64,000 nt of DNA from Ga0077527 sp964531455 (GCA_964531455.1 CAZHFZ010000016.1:1-64000), one strand, 5' to 3'; counted from the first letter of the stretch, positions 1-7,588 are shown. Notes: generated by a model not told the origin, from the sequence alone. A program made the numbers and translations.

Positions 1-3
1 GAG

Positions 4-78
4 TGGTGGGCGGTACTGGGATCGAACCAGTGGCTTCCACCGTGTGAAGGTGGCACTCTACCGCTGAGTTAACCGCCC
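4..78 (-). tRNA. tRNA-Val (anticodon CAC)
   Basis: Read on the minus strand this folds as a complete cloverleaf. The acceptor stem GGGCGGT pairs with ACCGCCC, the T-loop is GTTCGATCC, and the anticodon stem CCACC/GGTGG encloses the loop TTCACAC with anticodon CAC, which reads the Val codon GUG. The discriminator A and the 3' CCA are encoded. It lies at the window edge and is convergent with nothing visible. Confidence 0.95.
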
Positions 79-146
79 AAGCCGGCGCGAATTCTACCAT
101 TGGTGGCCGCCGGCCGCCAAACCGCTGGCGATATAATCAGACGATC

Positions 147-1388
147 ATGCAACCCCAGAACATTACTGTTATCGGCGCCGGCATTGTCGGCATGGCGACC
201 GCCAGCTACCTGCAACGTGATGGCCATGCTGTGACGGTGGTCGATCAGCGGCCTCCCGGTGAGTATTGCTCATTCGGTAACGCCGGCATCCTCAGCCCCG
301 GATCCTGCGTACCCATCGCCATGCCGGGCATCCTGTCGCAGGTGCCCGGCTATTTGCTGGATCCGTTGGGGCCGCTGTCGCTGCGACTGTCCTATTTCCC
401 GCAGGCGCTGCCGTGGCTTCTGCGTTTTGTCGCATCAGCTGATCGGCAGAAGGTGGAGCGTATCGCCGACGGCCTGCGTGCGCTGTTGTCGCAAACCTTT
501 GATGCCTACGCCCCTCTGGTCAAAAGCGCCGGCGTGGAAGATTTGATCCACAGGAGCGGTTATGTGGTGGTGTATTCCGATCGCAAAGCCTACGAGGCCG
601 ATGCGCTGGGATGGAAGCTGCGCCGGGATCGCGGTGTGGTCATTGATGAACTGGACGTAGACGGCATTCGTGCGCGACTGCCGCAACTGCACGGCGACTT
701 CCGCATGGGCCTGTTTCTGCATGACCACGGCTGGTGCGCGAATCCCGAACGGTTGACCAAATCGCTGGCTGCCGAGTTTGAACGCAAAGGCGTCAAACTG
801 CTGCAATGCCAGGTGCTGGGCATTGATGTCGGGCCGGACGGTCCGCGCGCTTTGAACACCGATGCCGGATCGTTGCCCGTTGAAAAACTGGTGATCTGTG
901 CCGGCGCGCATTCGAATGAATTCAGTGCGGCGCTGGGTGATGCGGTGCCGCTGGAGGCGGAGCGTGGTTATCACCTGACCTACTCCGACCCGCGGTTCTC
1001 GTTGCCGATGCCGGTGATGGTGCCGGAGCAGAAATGTTTTGTGACGCCGATGGAAATGGGCTTGCGTATTGCCGGCCAGAGCGAATTTGCCGGCATCAAC
1101 GCTGAGCCGGATTACCGGCGCTCGGAAATTCTCGGCAAGCTGATGCAGCGCATGTTTCCGGGCATCAGCCGGGTGGATTCAACGGAATGGATGGGGCGGC
1201 GGCCCTCGATGCCGGATTCAACCCCGGTGATCGGCCGCGCAACACAGTTTGAAAACGTTTACTACGCCTTCGGCCATGGTCATGTCGGCCTTTGTGGCGG
1301 TGCGCCGACCGGACGGCTGATTGCAGACCTGATTGCCGGGCGCCCGTCACGCATTGATCTCAATCCCTATCGTCCCGACCGGTTCTAG
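147..1388 (+). CDS. FAD-dependent D-amino-acid dehydrogenase-like oxidoreductase
   Basis: This 413-residue protein belongs to the DAO/DadA flavoprotein superfamily. It opens with a Rossmann ADP-binding motif (VIGAGIVGMATASYL, about residues 8-22) and an acidic residue at the end of beta-2 (VVDQR). The C-terminal FAD-contact region has the family pattern 'RPSMPDSTPVIG' followed by 'YAFGHGHVGLCGGAPTGRLIADLI'-like spacing (last 60 residues). Members oxidise D-amino acids or related amines and pass electrons to the respiratory chain from the inner face of the membrane. The length (about 415-430 is typical for DadA) fits a complete gene. No clear Shine-Dalgarno precedes the ATG. gltX follows after 65 bp on the same strand. 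The exact substrate cannot be told; other members act on opines, sarcosine or hydroxyproline. Confidence 0.8.
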   Translation: MQPQNITVIGAGIVGMATASYLQRDGHAVTVVDQRPPGEYCSFGNAGILSPGSCVPIAMPGILSQVPGYLLDPLGPLSLRLSYFPQALPWLLRFVASADRQKVERIADGLRALLSQTFDAYAPLVKSAGVEDLIHRSGYVVVYSDRKAYEADALGWKLRRDRGVVIDELDVDGIRARLPQLHGDFRMGLFLHDHGWCANPERLTKSLAAEFERKGVKLLQCQVLGIDVGPDGPRALNTDAGSLPVEKLVICAGAHSNEFSAALGDAVPLEAERGYHLTYSDPRFSLPMPVMVPEQKCFVTPMEMGLRIAGQSEFAGINAEPDYRRSEILGKLMQRMFPGISRVDSTEWMGRRPSMPDSTPVIGRATQFENVYYAFGHGHVGLCGGAPTGRLIADLIAGRPSRIDLNPYRPDRF

Positions 1389-1453
1389 TCCTGAATTCGG
1401 TGCGTCCGCCATGGTGGCGTGACGTAAAATAGCGTCTTTTTTCCGGCCTCATC

Positions 1454-2857
1454 ATGGTTAGAACCCGATTTGCCCCCAGTCCGACCGGTTATCTGCACAT
1501 CGGCGGCGCGCGTACTGCGCTGTTCTGCTGGGCTTATGCCAAACAGCATGGCGGGACATTCGTCCTGCGCGTTGAAGACACCGACCGCGAGCGTTCGACG
1601 GATGCGTCGGTGCAGGCGATTCTTGACGGCATGAACTGGCTGGGTCTTGATTATGAAGGCCCGTATTTCCAGATGCAGCGCCTGGATCGTTACAAGGTAG
1701 CGGTGGAGCAGTTGCTGCGCGACGGTCATGCCTATCACTGTTATGCGACTCGCGAAGAGATTGATGCCCTGCGCGAAGCGCAGCGTGCGCGTGGCGACAA
1801 GCCGCGTTACGACGGCCGCTGGCGGCCGGAGAACGCCAAACGCCTGGGCCTGACGCCGCCGGCGGGTGCGCAACCGGTGGTGCGTTTCCGCACGCCGGAT
1901 ACCGGTGAAGTGACGTTCAATGATCTGGTCAAGGGGCCGATTACGGTTGCCAACGCAGAGCTTGATGATCTGGTGATCATGCGCGCCGACGGCATCCCGA
2001 CCTACAACTTCGGCGTGGTGATTGACGACATCGACATGAACATCACCCATGTGGTGCGCGGCGATGATCATGTCAACAACACGCCGCGGCAGATCAACAT
2101 CTATCGCGCACTGGGTGCGGAACTGCCGCTGTTCGCGCATCTGCCGATGATTCTCGGTGCCGATGGCGAGCGCCTGTCGAAGCGCCATGGCGCGGTCAGC
2201 GTGATGCAGTATCACGAAGACGGCTATCTGCCGGAGGCTCTGAACAACTATCTGGCGCGTCTCGGCTGGTCGCATGGCGACGAAGAAAAGTTCTCGATGC
2301 AGCAACTGGTCGAATGGTTTGACCTGAAGCACATCAGTCGTTCCCCGGCGCGTTTTGATCCGGAAAAGCTGGGCTGGCTGAATCAGCAGTACATGAAAGA
2401 GGCGGATGATTCCCGCCTGGCGCAGTTGATGATTCCGTTCCTCAAGCGTGATGGCTGTGATGTTGCGTCAGGCCCGGCGCCTGAACGGGTGGTGGCGTTG
2501 CTGAAGGAGCGGGTCAGCACTATCGAGGAACTGGCGGATGCCGCAGTGTTTTTTTATCGCGTGCTGACGCCGGCTGCGGAATTGCGGACACAGCATTACA
2601 CAGCAGATGTGCGTCCTGCCGTTGATGACCTGCATCGCCGATTTGCCGACATTCCCTGGGATCGCGCCAGTATCAGCGCCGCGATGAAAACGGTCGTGGC
2701 CGATCACAAGTTGAAGTTTCCCAAGCTGGCGATGCCCTTGCGGGTCATGGTGACGGGAGAGCCGCAGACGCCTTCAGTGGATGCAACACTGGAACTGATC
2801 GGGCGCGAACAGGTGCTGGCCCGAATGACTTTGGAATTAAAGGTGTTTCCTGATTGA
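1454..2857 (+). CDS. gltX: Glutamate--tRNA ligase
   Basis: Class I aminoacyl-tRNA synthetase of 467 residues that charges tRNA-Glu with glutamate in the cytoplasm. The N-terminus has the typical 'RFAPSPTGYLHIGGARTAL' start with the HIGH-type signature HIGG at residues 15-18, and the KMSKS-equivalent 'ERLSKRHG' lies near residue 240. The motif 'NFGVVIDDIDMNITHVVRGDDH' (about residues 185-206) marks the catalytic core, and the last 130 residues form the helical anticodon-binding domain. Length is normal for bacterial GluRS. tRNA-Ala and tRNA-Glu genes lie 50 and 154 bp downstream on the same strand, so the synthetase sits beside one of its own substrate genes. Confidence 0.97.
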   Translation: MVRTRFAPSPTGYLHIGGARTALFCWAYAKQHGGTFVLRVEDTDRERSTDASVQAILDGMNWLGLDYEGPYFQMQRLDRYKVAVEQLLRDGHAYHCYATREEIDALREAQRARGDKPRYDGRWRPENAKRLGLTPPAGAQPVVRFRTPDTGEVTFNDLVKGPITVANAELDDLVIMRADGIPTYNFGVVIDDIDMNITHVVRGDDHVNNTPRQINIYRALGAELPLFAHLPMILGADGERLSKRHGAVSVMQYHEDGYLPEALNNYLARLGWSHGDEEKFSMQQLVEWFDLKHISRSPARFDPEKLGWLNQQYMKEADDSRLAQLMIPFLKRDGCDVASGPAPERVVALLKERVSTIEELADAAVFFYRVLTPAAELRTQHYTADVRPAVDDLHRRFADIPWDRASISAAMKTVVADHKLKFPKLAMPLRVMVTGEPQTPSVDATLELIGREQVLARMTLELKVFPD

Positions 2858-2907
2858 ATTCCGGGTTTACAGCCCGGATGTGCATCGGTATAATTCGCCG
2901 CTCTCGT

Positions 2908-2983
<76 letters not shown>

Positions 2984-3011
2984 GCAGAACACCTCGCTGT
3001 AATCAGACGTA

Positions 3012-3087
3012 GTCCCTATCGTCTAGAGGCCTAGGACATCGCCCTTTCACGGCGGTAACCGGGGTTCGAATCCCCGTGGGGACGCCA
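3012..3087 (+). tRNA. tRNA-Glu (anticodon TTC)
   Basis: Complete cloverleaf with acceptor GTCCCTA/TGGGGAC, anticodon loop CTTTCAC (anticodon TTC) and T-loop GTTCGAATC; CCA is encoded. Its last 18 bp recur at 5730-5747, so this gene is the likely integration target of the island that follows. Confidence 0.96.
3070..3087 (+). repeat. 18-bp direct repeat, copy 1 (att-like, tRNA-Glu 3' end)
   Basis: The 18 bases from the T-arm to the CCA end of tRNA-Glu (ATCCCCGTGGGGACGCCA) are repeated exactly at 5730-5747. Tyrosine recombinases typically use tRNA 3' ends as attachment sites and leave such a repeat on the far side of the insert. No recombinase gene is present between the copies, so the element would be a remnant or a passively moved cassette. 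Confidence 0.7.
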
Positions 3088-3096
3088 GTAAAATCA

Positions 3097-3130
3097 ATGG
3101 GTTAGGAATAAATTCCTAACCCATTTTTCT
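3097..3130 (+). terminator. Rho-independent terminator after tRNA-Glu
   Basis: A 13-bp perfect inverted repeat, ATGGGTTAGGAAT (3097-3109) against ATTCCTAACCCAT (3112-3124), is followed by a T-rich run. It would end the gltX/tRNA transcript. Confidence 0.8.
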
Positions 3131-3423
3131 TTCATGTCGCGGCTATGTCGCGATAGCGTCATAGTAATGTGCGATTGATAACAGGCATGGTGGGGCGCCC
3201 ATTTGTTCCTTAGCATGATCCCTCTGCAACATCCCTGCGAAATCTGCCGCAAGTACGTTGATCCAGCCTCAGATGGCGTTGGCGAAAATCTTGGCACGCT
3301 CGACTTGCTGCCATTCTGCGCGGCCGGCTCAATCTGGTTCATGGATACGCGGCCCGATTGGCATTGCCATAGCTTTGAGCGTGAGCCTGGGGATCAGTGA
3401 CTTCTGACAAGGGGCGCGTTCGC
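3131..3423. other. Gene-poor stretch at the start of the tRNA-Glu island
   Basis: About 290 bp with no recognisable gene. A 65-residue open frame (3203-3400, plus strand) starting MFLSMIPLQHP has a Cys-x-x-Cys pair (PCEICRKY) but no convincing ribosome binding site or known family. I see no integrase remnant. Confidence 0.4.
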
Positions 3424-3448
3424 CAAAAAAAACCCGCCGCAGCGGGTT
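3424..3448 (-). terminator. Terminator of the first PEP-CTERM gene
   Basis: On the minus strand AACCCGC/GCGGGTT forms a 7-bp stem with a TGCG-type loop, followed by seven U. It lies just downstream of the stop at 3470 and resembles the terminators at 4532 and 5547. Confidence 0.8.
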
Positions 3449-3469
3449 CTATGTGAGGGCCAATGCAGG

Positions 3470-4228
3470 TTACGCGGCTTGCAGTTTCTTCCTACGTCCT
3501 ACCCAACCCAACAGGCCAAGCCCAAGCCCCATCATTGCGTAGATTTCGGGTTCGGGGACGGGAGTTACAGAGGAAATCGTGAATACTTCAATTCCTCCAA
3601 ATGTCACGTTATAGCCGTCAAAGTACGATCCATCAATGATGGACTTATTGAAAAGGCTTGCGCCACCGTATGAAAACCCAAGCGAAAAACCATAGTTAAG
3701 TCCGTACTCAACATGGAGGTCATGGCCACCACCAAACGTCGGGCCATAAGATGGATAATTGAATGTCTGGAATTGCCCACACGAAGAACATCCATCGGGG
3801 TACTTCAGTTGGTTAGAGGACAGGTTTTGACGGTAAATATTGGTAGATGAAAGATTGAAGAGGAACGCGGTACGGTCGGCATCATTATTGGAGTAATTAT
3901 ATACACCACCACTGTTCCAACTCTGCGGGTTATAACCGCCGATGGTGAAGTAATCCGTACCATTTTCAGAGGCTGACATCACGACAAAGGTGCGGCCTTT
4001 GCCATCAACGGCATTATGAAAGTCAGTTGCAGTATTACCCGGCGTTTTGGTGAAAATATTGGTGAGCGTGATTGATCCCTCTCCCAGCCAACTCTCTAAC
4101 TGATTCGCGTAGTTAGAGTCCAGCAGAGTAGAACCGCCGGTAATCGTTGCGGCTTGGCCATGACCTGCCGCCATAAGGACCAAAATTGTTACCGCGAGAA
4201 ATCGTTTTGCTACGTTTCTGATTTGCAT
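3470..4228 (-). CDS. PEP-CTERM sorting domain protein
   Basis: Secreted protein of 252 residues. It has a signal peptide (MQIRNVAKRFLAVTILVLMA then GHGQAA, cleavage near residue 27) and ends with a PEP-CTERM signal: VPEPEIYAMM, a glycine/leucine-rich membrane segment, and the basic tail GRRKKLQAA. Such proteins are exported by Sec, processed by an exosortase (EpsH/XrtA-type) and released to the surface or the exopolysaccharide matrix. The middle part is rich in Gly, Tyr, Asn and Ser and resembles no domain I can name. An AGGGG ribosome binding site precedes the ATG. The 3' 75 bp are closely similar in DNA to the end of the next gene (4575-5315), and base composition is more AT-rich than in the flanking genes, suggesting transfer. 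No exosortase gene is in the window. Confidence 0.88.
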   Translation of the reverse strand: MQIRNVAKRFLAVTILVLMAAGHGQAATITGGSTLLDSNYANQLESWLGEGSITLTNIFTKTPGNTATDFHNAVDGKGRTFVVMSASENGTDYFTIGGYNPQSWNSGGVYNYSNNDADRTAFLFNLSSTNIYRQNLSSNQLKYPDGCSSCGQFQTFNYPSYGPTFGGGHDLHVEYGLNYGFSLGFSYGGASLFNKSIIDGSYFDGYNVTFGGIEVFTISSVTPVPEPEIYAMMGLGLGLLGWVGRRKKLQAA

Positions 4229-4531
4229 GATCTGCCCCTGTTTACTAAAACAAGTTTGAGTTCAATTGCCAGCATTCAAAGCAATTTACGAATGGCGGCA
4301 ATCAGTCACACTGCTTTGGACTTTAGAAAAGCCTACGTGAAGACCTTCTCCGAGGAGTAGTAGAAACCTCCTGATTTCGATAGTAGAAAATTATCGAATT
4401 GAATAAAGTTTGAGCACCTACGGCAATATTCCAATATGTGAAATTCACGTCAGCAGAAATCCAGCCGCAGCGTGGAATGGGGGCCAGCCGCGAGTCATGG
4501 AAAACTCAGACATGACTCGAATGAAGCGCAA
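4229..4531. other. Intergenic region between the two PEP-CTERM genes
   Basis: About 300 AT-rich bases that should hold the promoter of the minus-strand gene ending at 3470. I looked for the sigma-54 pattern TGGCAC-N5-TTGC reported for some PEP-CTERM regulons and did not find a good match. A short inverted repeat (CGATAG...ATTATCG, near 4378-4396) is present. No gene seen. Confidence 0.35.
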
Positions 4532-4555
4532 TAAAAAACCCCGCCGAAGCGGGGT
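4532..4555 (-). terminator. Terminator of the second PEP-CTERM gene
   Basis: Minus-strand stem ACCCCGC/GCGGGGT with loop TTCG (a stable UUCG tetraloop) followed by six U. It is closely similar to the terminator at 3424-3448. Confidence 0.85.
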
Positions 4556-4574
4556 CTGTGTGAGTGCTGCTGAA

Positions 4575-5315
4575 TTAAGCGGCTTGCTGTTTCCTGCGCC
4601 GTCCAACCCAACCCAACAGTCCTAAACCTAGACCCATCATCGCGTAGATTTCGGGTTCGGGGATGGGGGTGACAGTGGGTGCATCGAACGAGATCACATA
4701 GACGTTGGCGGAACTGGCTGTTCCGCCATTCTGAACGACCCATCCCTGCTCATTGGCTCCGAACGTGTAATGCGGCCAAGATGAACCCCCATCCGCAAAC
4801 TGGGAAGAACCCGCAGACGCACCCGTGTTCGAAAACGCGAAGCCACCACCGCTCACGACATCGCCAGACGGCGCAGACCATCCACCCCACCCTGTACCAG
4901 AGTAATTCAAGGTAGACGACTGGGTGATCGTGTAGCCGGCCAGAGGGTCGGCGAAGTAAAGCTCGATCTGAACGCCGGAGTTGCCAACACCGTCTACACG
5001 ATCTCTAAAGAGGAAGCCGTACTCATTCGCCCCATACGTGTAGTTGAAGGGAGTCACCGTTCCCGGCCCGACCGGCTTGAAAACCGAGAAGTCCGAGATG
5101 GAATCACCACCAGAGATGATGCTCGCACCCAGCACTTGCTTACCAGTCACAGACCATCCAGCCCAGCCGCCATCACTGAAGTTCAAGGCAGACGTCGTCA
5201 CCACCTGATATCCCGGCAAAGTCGTGATATCTACAGGTGCCGCCTGCACGATACCTGAACATGCCAAACCGAAAACAGCTGGTGTCACTACACGCAACAA
5301 GAATTTAGCGTTCAT
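4575..5315 (-). CDS. PEP-CTERM sorting domain protein with two internal repeats
   Basis: Secreted protein of 246 residues with a signal peptide (MNAKFLLRVVTPAVFGLACS, AxA-type site near VQAA) and a C-terminal PEP-CTERM signal IPEPEIYAMM plus hydrophobic segment and GRRRKQQAA. The mature part holds two related units of about 75 residues. Unit 1 contains 'SALNFSDGGWAGWSV ... YTYGANEYGFLF' and unit 2 'STLNYSGTGWGGWSA ... YTFGANEQGWVV', so it is a tandem duplication of one beta-rich module. A good Shine-Dalgarno (AGGAG) lies 8 bases before the ATG. The C-terminal coding region and terminator are near copies of those of the gene ending at 3470. Function unknown; a surface or matrix role is inferred from the sorting signal. 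Confidence 0.87.
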   Translation of the reverse strand: MNAKFLLRVVTPAVFGLACSGIVQAAPVDITTLPGYQVVTTSALNFSDGGWAGWSVTGKQVLGASIISGGDSISDFSVFKPVGPGTVTPFNYTYGANEYGFLFRDRVDGVGNSGVQIELYFADPLAGYTITQSSTLNYSGTGWGGWSAPSGDVVSGGGFAFSNTGASAGSSQFADGGSSWPHYTFGANEQGWVVQNGGTASSANVYVISFDAPTVTPIPEPEIYAMMGLGLGLLGWVGRRRKQQAA

Positions 5316-5729
5316 TTTTCATTACTCCTAAATTAAGAATTAAGTTTGCGTTCGACCAGCTGACTTTGTTTCGCCCTACGAACCAAAAATCCATCCACGG
5401 CCCAGGCTATGCAAAATGAACTTTGGTTTTCATATTGCTCAAATTGATTACAAGCAGCCATAGGTGGAACCTCACATTTTCCATAGGAGGGGGCGTCCAA
5501 GACAGGGGTTTCCTTGCGTTAGGTCAAGGTTTTCCCGGCAAGAAGGCAAAAAAACCACGCCGAAGCGGGGGCTGGATAGTGACTAAGTCGATCTGTTGCT
5601 GACCGTCCGGAATTGGCCGATAGCAGAATTTGGTGGCCGGCCCCTTGGCGAAGGTAGCGGCCTTAGGTGCGCGTATTGGCAGCCGACCTTTGGAACTGAC
5701 GGAAAGCGCTGCGCCGGAGTAACCCTTAT
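5316..5729. other. Distal part of the tRNA-Glu island, with an orphan terminator
   Basis: This stretch holds the promoter region of the minus-strand PEP-CTERM gene and, at 5547-5570, a third copy of the island's terminator pattern (A-tract, CCACGC, CGAA, GCGGGG; one mismatch in the stem). No PEP-CTERM coding sequence adjoins it, so it may mark a deleted third gene. Open frames here (80-90 residues) look random. Confidence 0.45.
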
Positions 5730-5747
5730 ATCCCCGTGGGGACGCCA
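5730..5747 (+). repeat. 18-bp direct repeat, copy 2 (displaced tRNA-Glu 3' end)
   Basis: Exact copy of 3070-3087. It is followed after 9 bp by a strong terminator, which is the arrangement expected if this was the original end of the tRNA-Glu transcription unit before the island was inserted. Confidence 0.75.
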
Positions 5748-5756
5748 CAAATAGAG

Positions 5757-5781
5757 AAGCCACCCTTGCGGTGGCTTTTTT
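5757..5781 (+). terminator. Rho-independent terminator after the displaced tRNA end
   Basis: Stem AAGCCACC/GGTGGCTT (5757-5764 with 5770-5777), loop CTTGC, then a T-tract. Confidence 0.85.
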
Positions 5782-5911
5782 ATTTGCTGTAACGGGACCT
5801 CAGAAGCTGATTCCATGAAGCGTCGCATTGCCCCGACCAAAAGCATGGGTTAGATTCACTAATGGCCGCGTCACACAGGCGTGGTTTTTTACCCAGCATT
5901 CAGGAGTTCAT

Positions 5912-6451
5912 ATGGTTCAGAAAATCCGTTTGGTGATTCCGGAAGCGCCGTCGCCGCAGGCGGTGGCTGTGACCGAGACACGTGCTGTCGCCAAGGGCGG
6001 CATCCGCCTCGGCATACTCGACAACAGCAAAGGCAATGCCGATCATCTGCTGCGTTACATTGTTGACGGAATTAAGGCCTTGTTGCCGGTCGCTTCCGTC
6101 ATCGCCTTGCGCAAGGACAGCGTGAGTTTGCCCGCGCCCGCAGACATTCTGGATCGCCTCGCTGCCGAATCGGACTATGTCCTTTCGGCAATGGGTGATT
6201 GAGGGTCGTGCACGTCGTGGAGTGTCCACGACATGGCGACCCTGCGTAAACGCGGTTTGACCACAGCGGTCATTGTTTCAGGTCCCTTCCTGAAACTGGG
6301 GCAATCCCAGGCGCGCGTGTTCGGCGTACCTGATCTGCCGCTGATCGAGATCCCTCATCCGCTCGGCGGCCTGGCCATTGATCAGGTCAAGGCGCGTGCG
6401 GATCACGCGATTCCGCAATTTGCGAAACTGTTGAAGGAGAAGTCGCAATGA
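5912..6451 (+). CDS. UGSC family selenoprotein (UGA = selenocysteine at codon 97)
   Basis: Read through one in-frame UGA (6200-6202) this is a 179-residue protein. The UGA gives the motif AMGD-U-GSCTSWSVHD, the signature of the family I know as 'UGSC family (seleno)protein', in which U is selenocysteine or Cys. The N-terminal part (GIRLGILDNSKGNADHLLR) and the C-terminal part (IEIPHPLGGL) lie in one frame on both sides, so the UGA is not a frameshift scar. The start at 5912 is chosen because CAGGAG lies 5 bases upstream; an open frame extends back to 5828 without such a site. A SECIS-like hairpin follows the UGA. The stop overlaps the next ATG (ATGA), suggesting coupled translation with the partner gene. 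Paralogue: 31173-31691. Biochemical role unknown; a redox or thiol/selenol function is inferred only from Sec and Cys. Confidence 0.88.
6200..6241 (+). promoter_or_regulatory. Sec codon and SECIS-like hairpin of UGSC gene 1
   Basis: UGA is followed by a lower stem GGUCGU (6204-6209) with GCGACC (6236-6241, one U-G pair), a 4x3 internal loop, and an upper stem GUCGUGG (6214-6220) with CCACGAC (6226-6232) closing the loop AGUGU. The upper stem starts 11 nt after the UGA, the spacing of the minimal E. coli fdhF SECIS that SelB binds. The same architecture with compensated base changes occurs at 31446-31487. Confidence 0.85.
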
Positions 6452-7560
6452 GCAACCTTGCGCAACTGCTGCAGGCACCGGGCATGAGCATCGAGGCCGA
6501 CGGCGACTTTGATGCGGTCAATGCGCTGGTCATGGAGAAGGGCTGGGGCGACGGTCTGCCGGTGGTCCCTCCGACTGAAGAACGTGTGGCGGCAATGCTC
6601 GAATACTGCGACCGTCCCTGGGATCAGCCGATTGCCAAGATCGCGCCACGCTGGGGCGAGGCGACGCCGCTGCGGCTTGCTGCCAATGCGGTGATGGCGG
6701 GTTGTCAGCCGCGTTATTTCCCGCTGTACATGCTGGCCATCGAGGCGATGTGCGAGGAGCCGCTGAACCTCTACGGCGTACAGGCCACCACGCATCTGTG
6801 TGCGCCGCTGGTTATTGTCAATGGACCGGTTGCACGCGAACTGAATCTCAACGGTGGTCACAATGCCTTCGGGCCCGGCAATCAGGCCAATGCCACCATC
6901 GGTCGCGCCATTCGTTTGGCCTTGCTGAACATCGGTGGCGCGATTCCTGCGCTGGGCGATATGTCGACATTCGGTTCGCCGGCGAAATACAGCTATCTCG
7001 TCGCCGAAAACGAGGCTGACAGCCCGTGGGAGCCGCTGCACGTTGAACGTGGCCTGTCGGCCGAAACCAGTGCCGTGACCGTGATCGGCGCAGAGTGCCT
7101 GCACAACGTGAACGATCATGAAAGCCTCGATGGTGAGGGTGTATTGATGACCATTGCCGGCACGATGTGCACGACCGGTTCAAACGATACTTATTACAAG
7201 GCGCAACCGCTGGTGATCATGGGGCCGGAGCATGCCAAAGCCGTTGCTGCGCAGTTTTCCAAGGCGGAAGCCAAGCGTTTTCTGCAACAGCATGCGACGC
7301 TGCCGGTCAGCAAATTCTCCAAGGACAACATCGAACGGCGGATCAAGGTGACCTTCAAAGACCGGTTGGCCAATCCCAAGCCGGACGACCTGATGTATGC
7401 CGTGCAAAAGGCCGAGGATATTCTGCTGGCTGTTATTGGCGGCGCCGGCAAACACTCGGCGTTTGTGCCGACCTTTGGTGCGACCTTGCCGGTCACGCGT
7501 GCGTTAAAAACGGCGGACGGGCGACTCGCGAAATCGGTTGAGGATTTCCGTAGACGGTAG
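6448..7560 (+). CDS. Conserved partner protein of the UGSC selenoprotein, function unknown
   Basis: A 370-residue cytoplasmic protein that I cannot assign to a characterised family. It has no signal peptide or membrane segment. Recognisable features are 'GWGDGLPVVPPTEERV' near residues 32-47, 'ANAVMAGCQP' with a conserved Cys near residue 90, and 'GPGNQANATIGRAIRLA' near residues 141-157. The same three blocks, in order, occur in the C-terminal domain of the protein at 29511-30965 (GWTDGLPVTPPTDERI, INAVMAGCKP, GQGNRANATIGRALNL), so the two are paralogues. Both lie next to a UGSC selenoprotein gene. The Shine-Dalgarno AAGGAG precedes the ATG, which overlaps the UGSC stop. A strong terminator closes the two-gene unit. 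The association with UGSC proteins suggests a joint redox function; this is inference. Confidence 0.8.
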   Translation: MSNLAQLLQAPGMSIEADGDFDAVNALVMEKGWGDGLPVVPPTEERVAAMLEYCDRPWDQPIAKIAPRWGEATPLRLAANAVMAGCQPRYFPLYMLAIEAMCEEPLNLYGVQATTHLCAPLVIVNGPVARELNLNGGHNAFGPGNQANATIGRAIRLALLNIGGAIPALGDMSTFGSPAKYSYLVAENEADSPWEPLHVERGLSAETSAVTVIGAECLHNVNDHESLDGEGVLMTIAGTMCTTGSNDTYYKAQPLVIMGPEHAKAVAAQFSKAEAKRFLQQHATLPVSKFSKDNIERRIKVTFKDRLANPKPDDLMYAVQKAEDILLAVIGGAGKHSAFVPTFGATLPVTRALKTADGRLAKSVEDFRRR

Positions 7561-7588
7561 GGTGTTCGCGGTTTTTGCGGCTGATTAA

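Noticed and set aside
1385..2332. Open frame of 315 codons on the minus strand
   Set aside because: Antisense to gltX; no motif.
3131..3423. Remnant integrase in the tRNA-Glu island
   Set aside because: I searched both strands for tyrosine-recombinase motifs and found none; only short random frames are present.
4229..5500. Sigma-54 promoters of the PEP-CTERM genes
   Set aside because: No convincing TGGCAC-N5-TTGC sequence upstream of either gene.
5828..5911. N-terminal extension of UGSC gene 1
   Set aside because: No ribosome binding site upstream, while CAGGAG sits properly before the ATG at 5912.
6200..6202. UGA as an ordinary stop making a pseudogene or two short genes
   Set aside because: The frame continues unchanged on both sides, the motif after the UGA is Gly-Ser-Cys, a structured hairpin follows, and a paralogue has the UGA in the same place.
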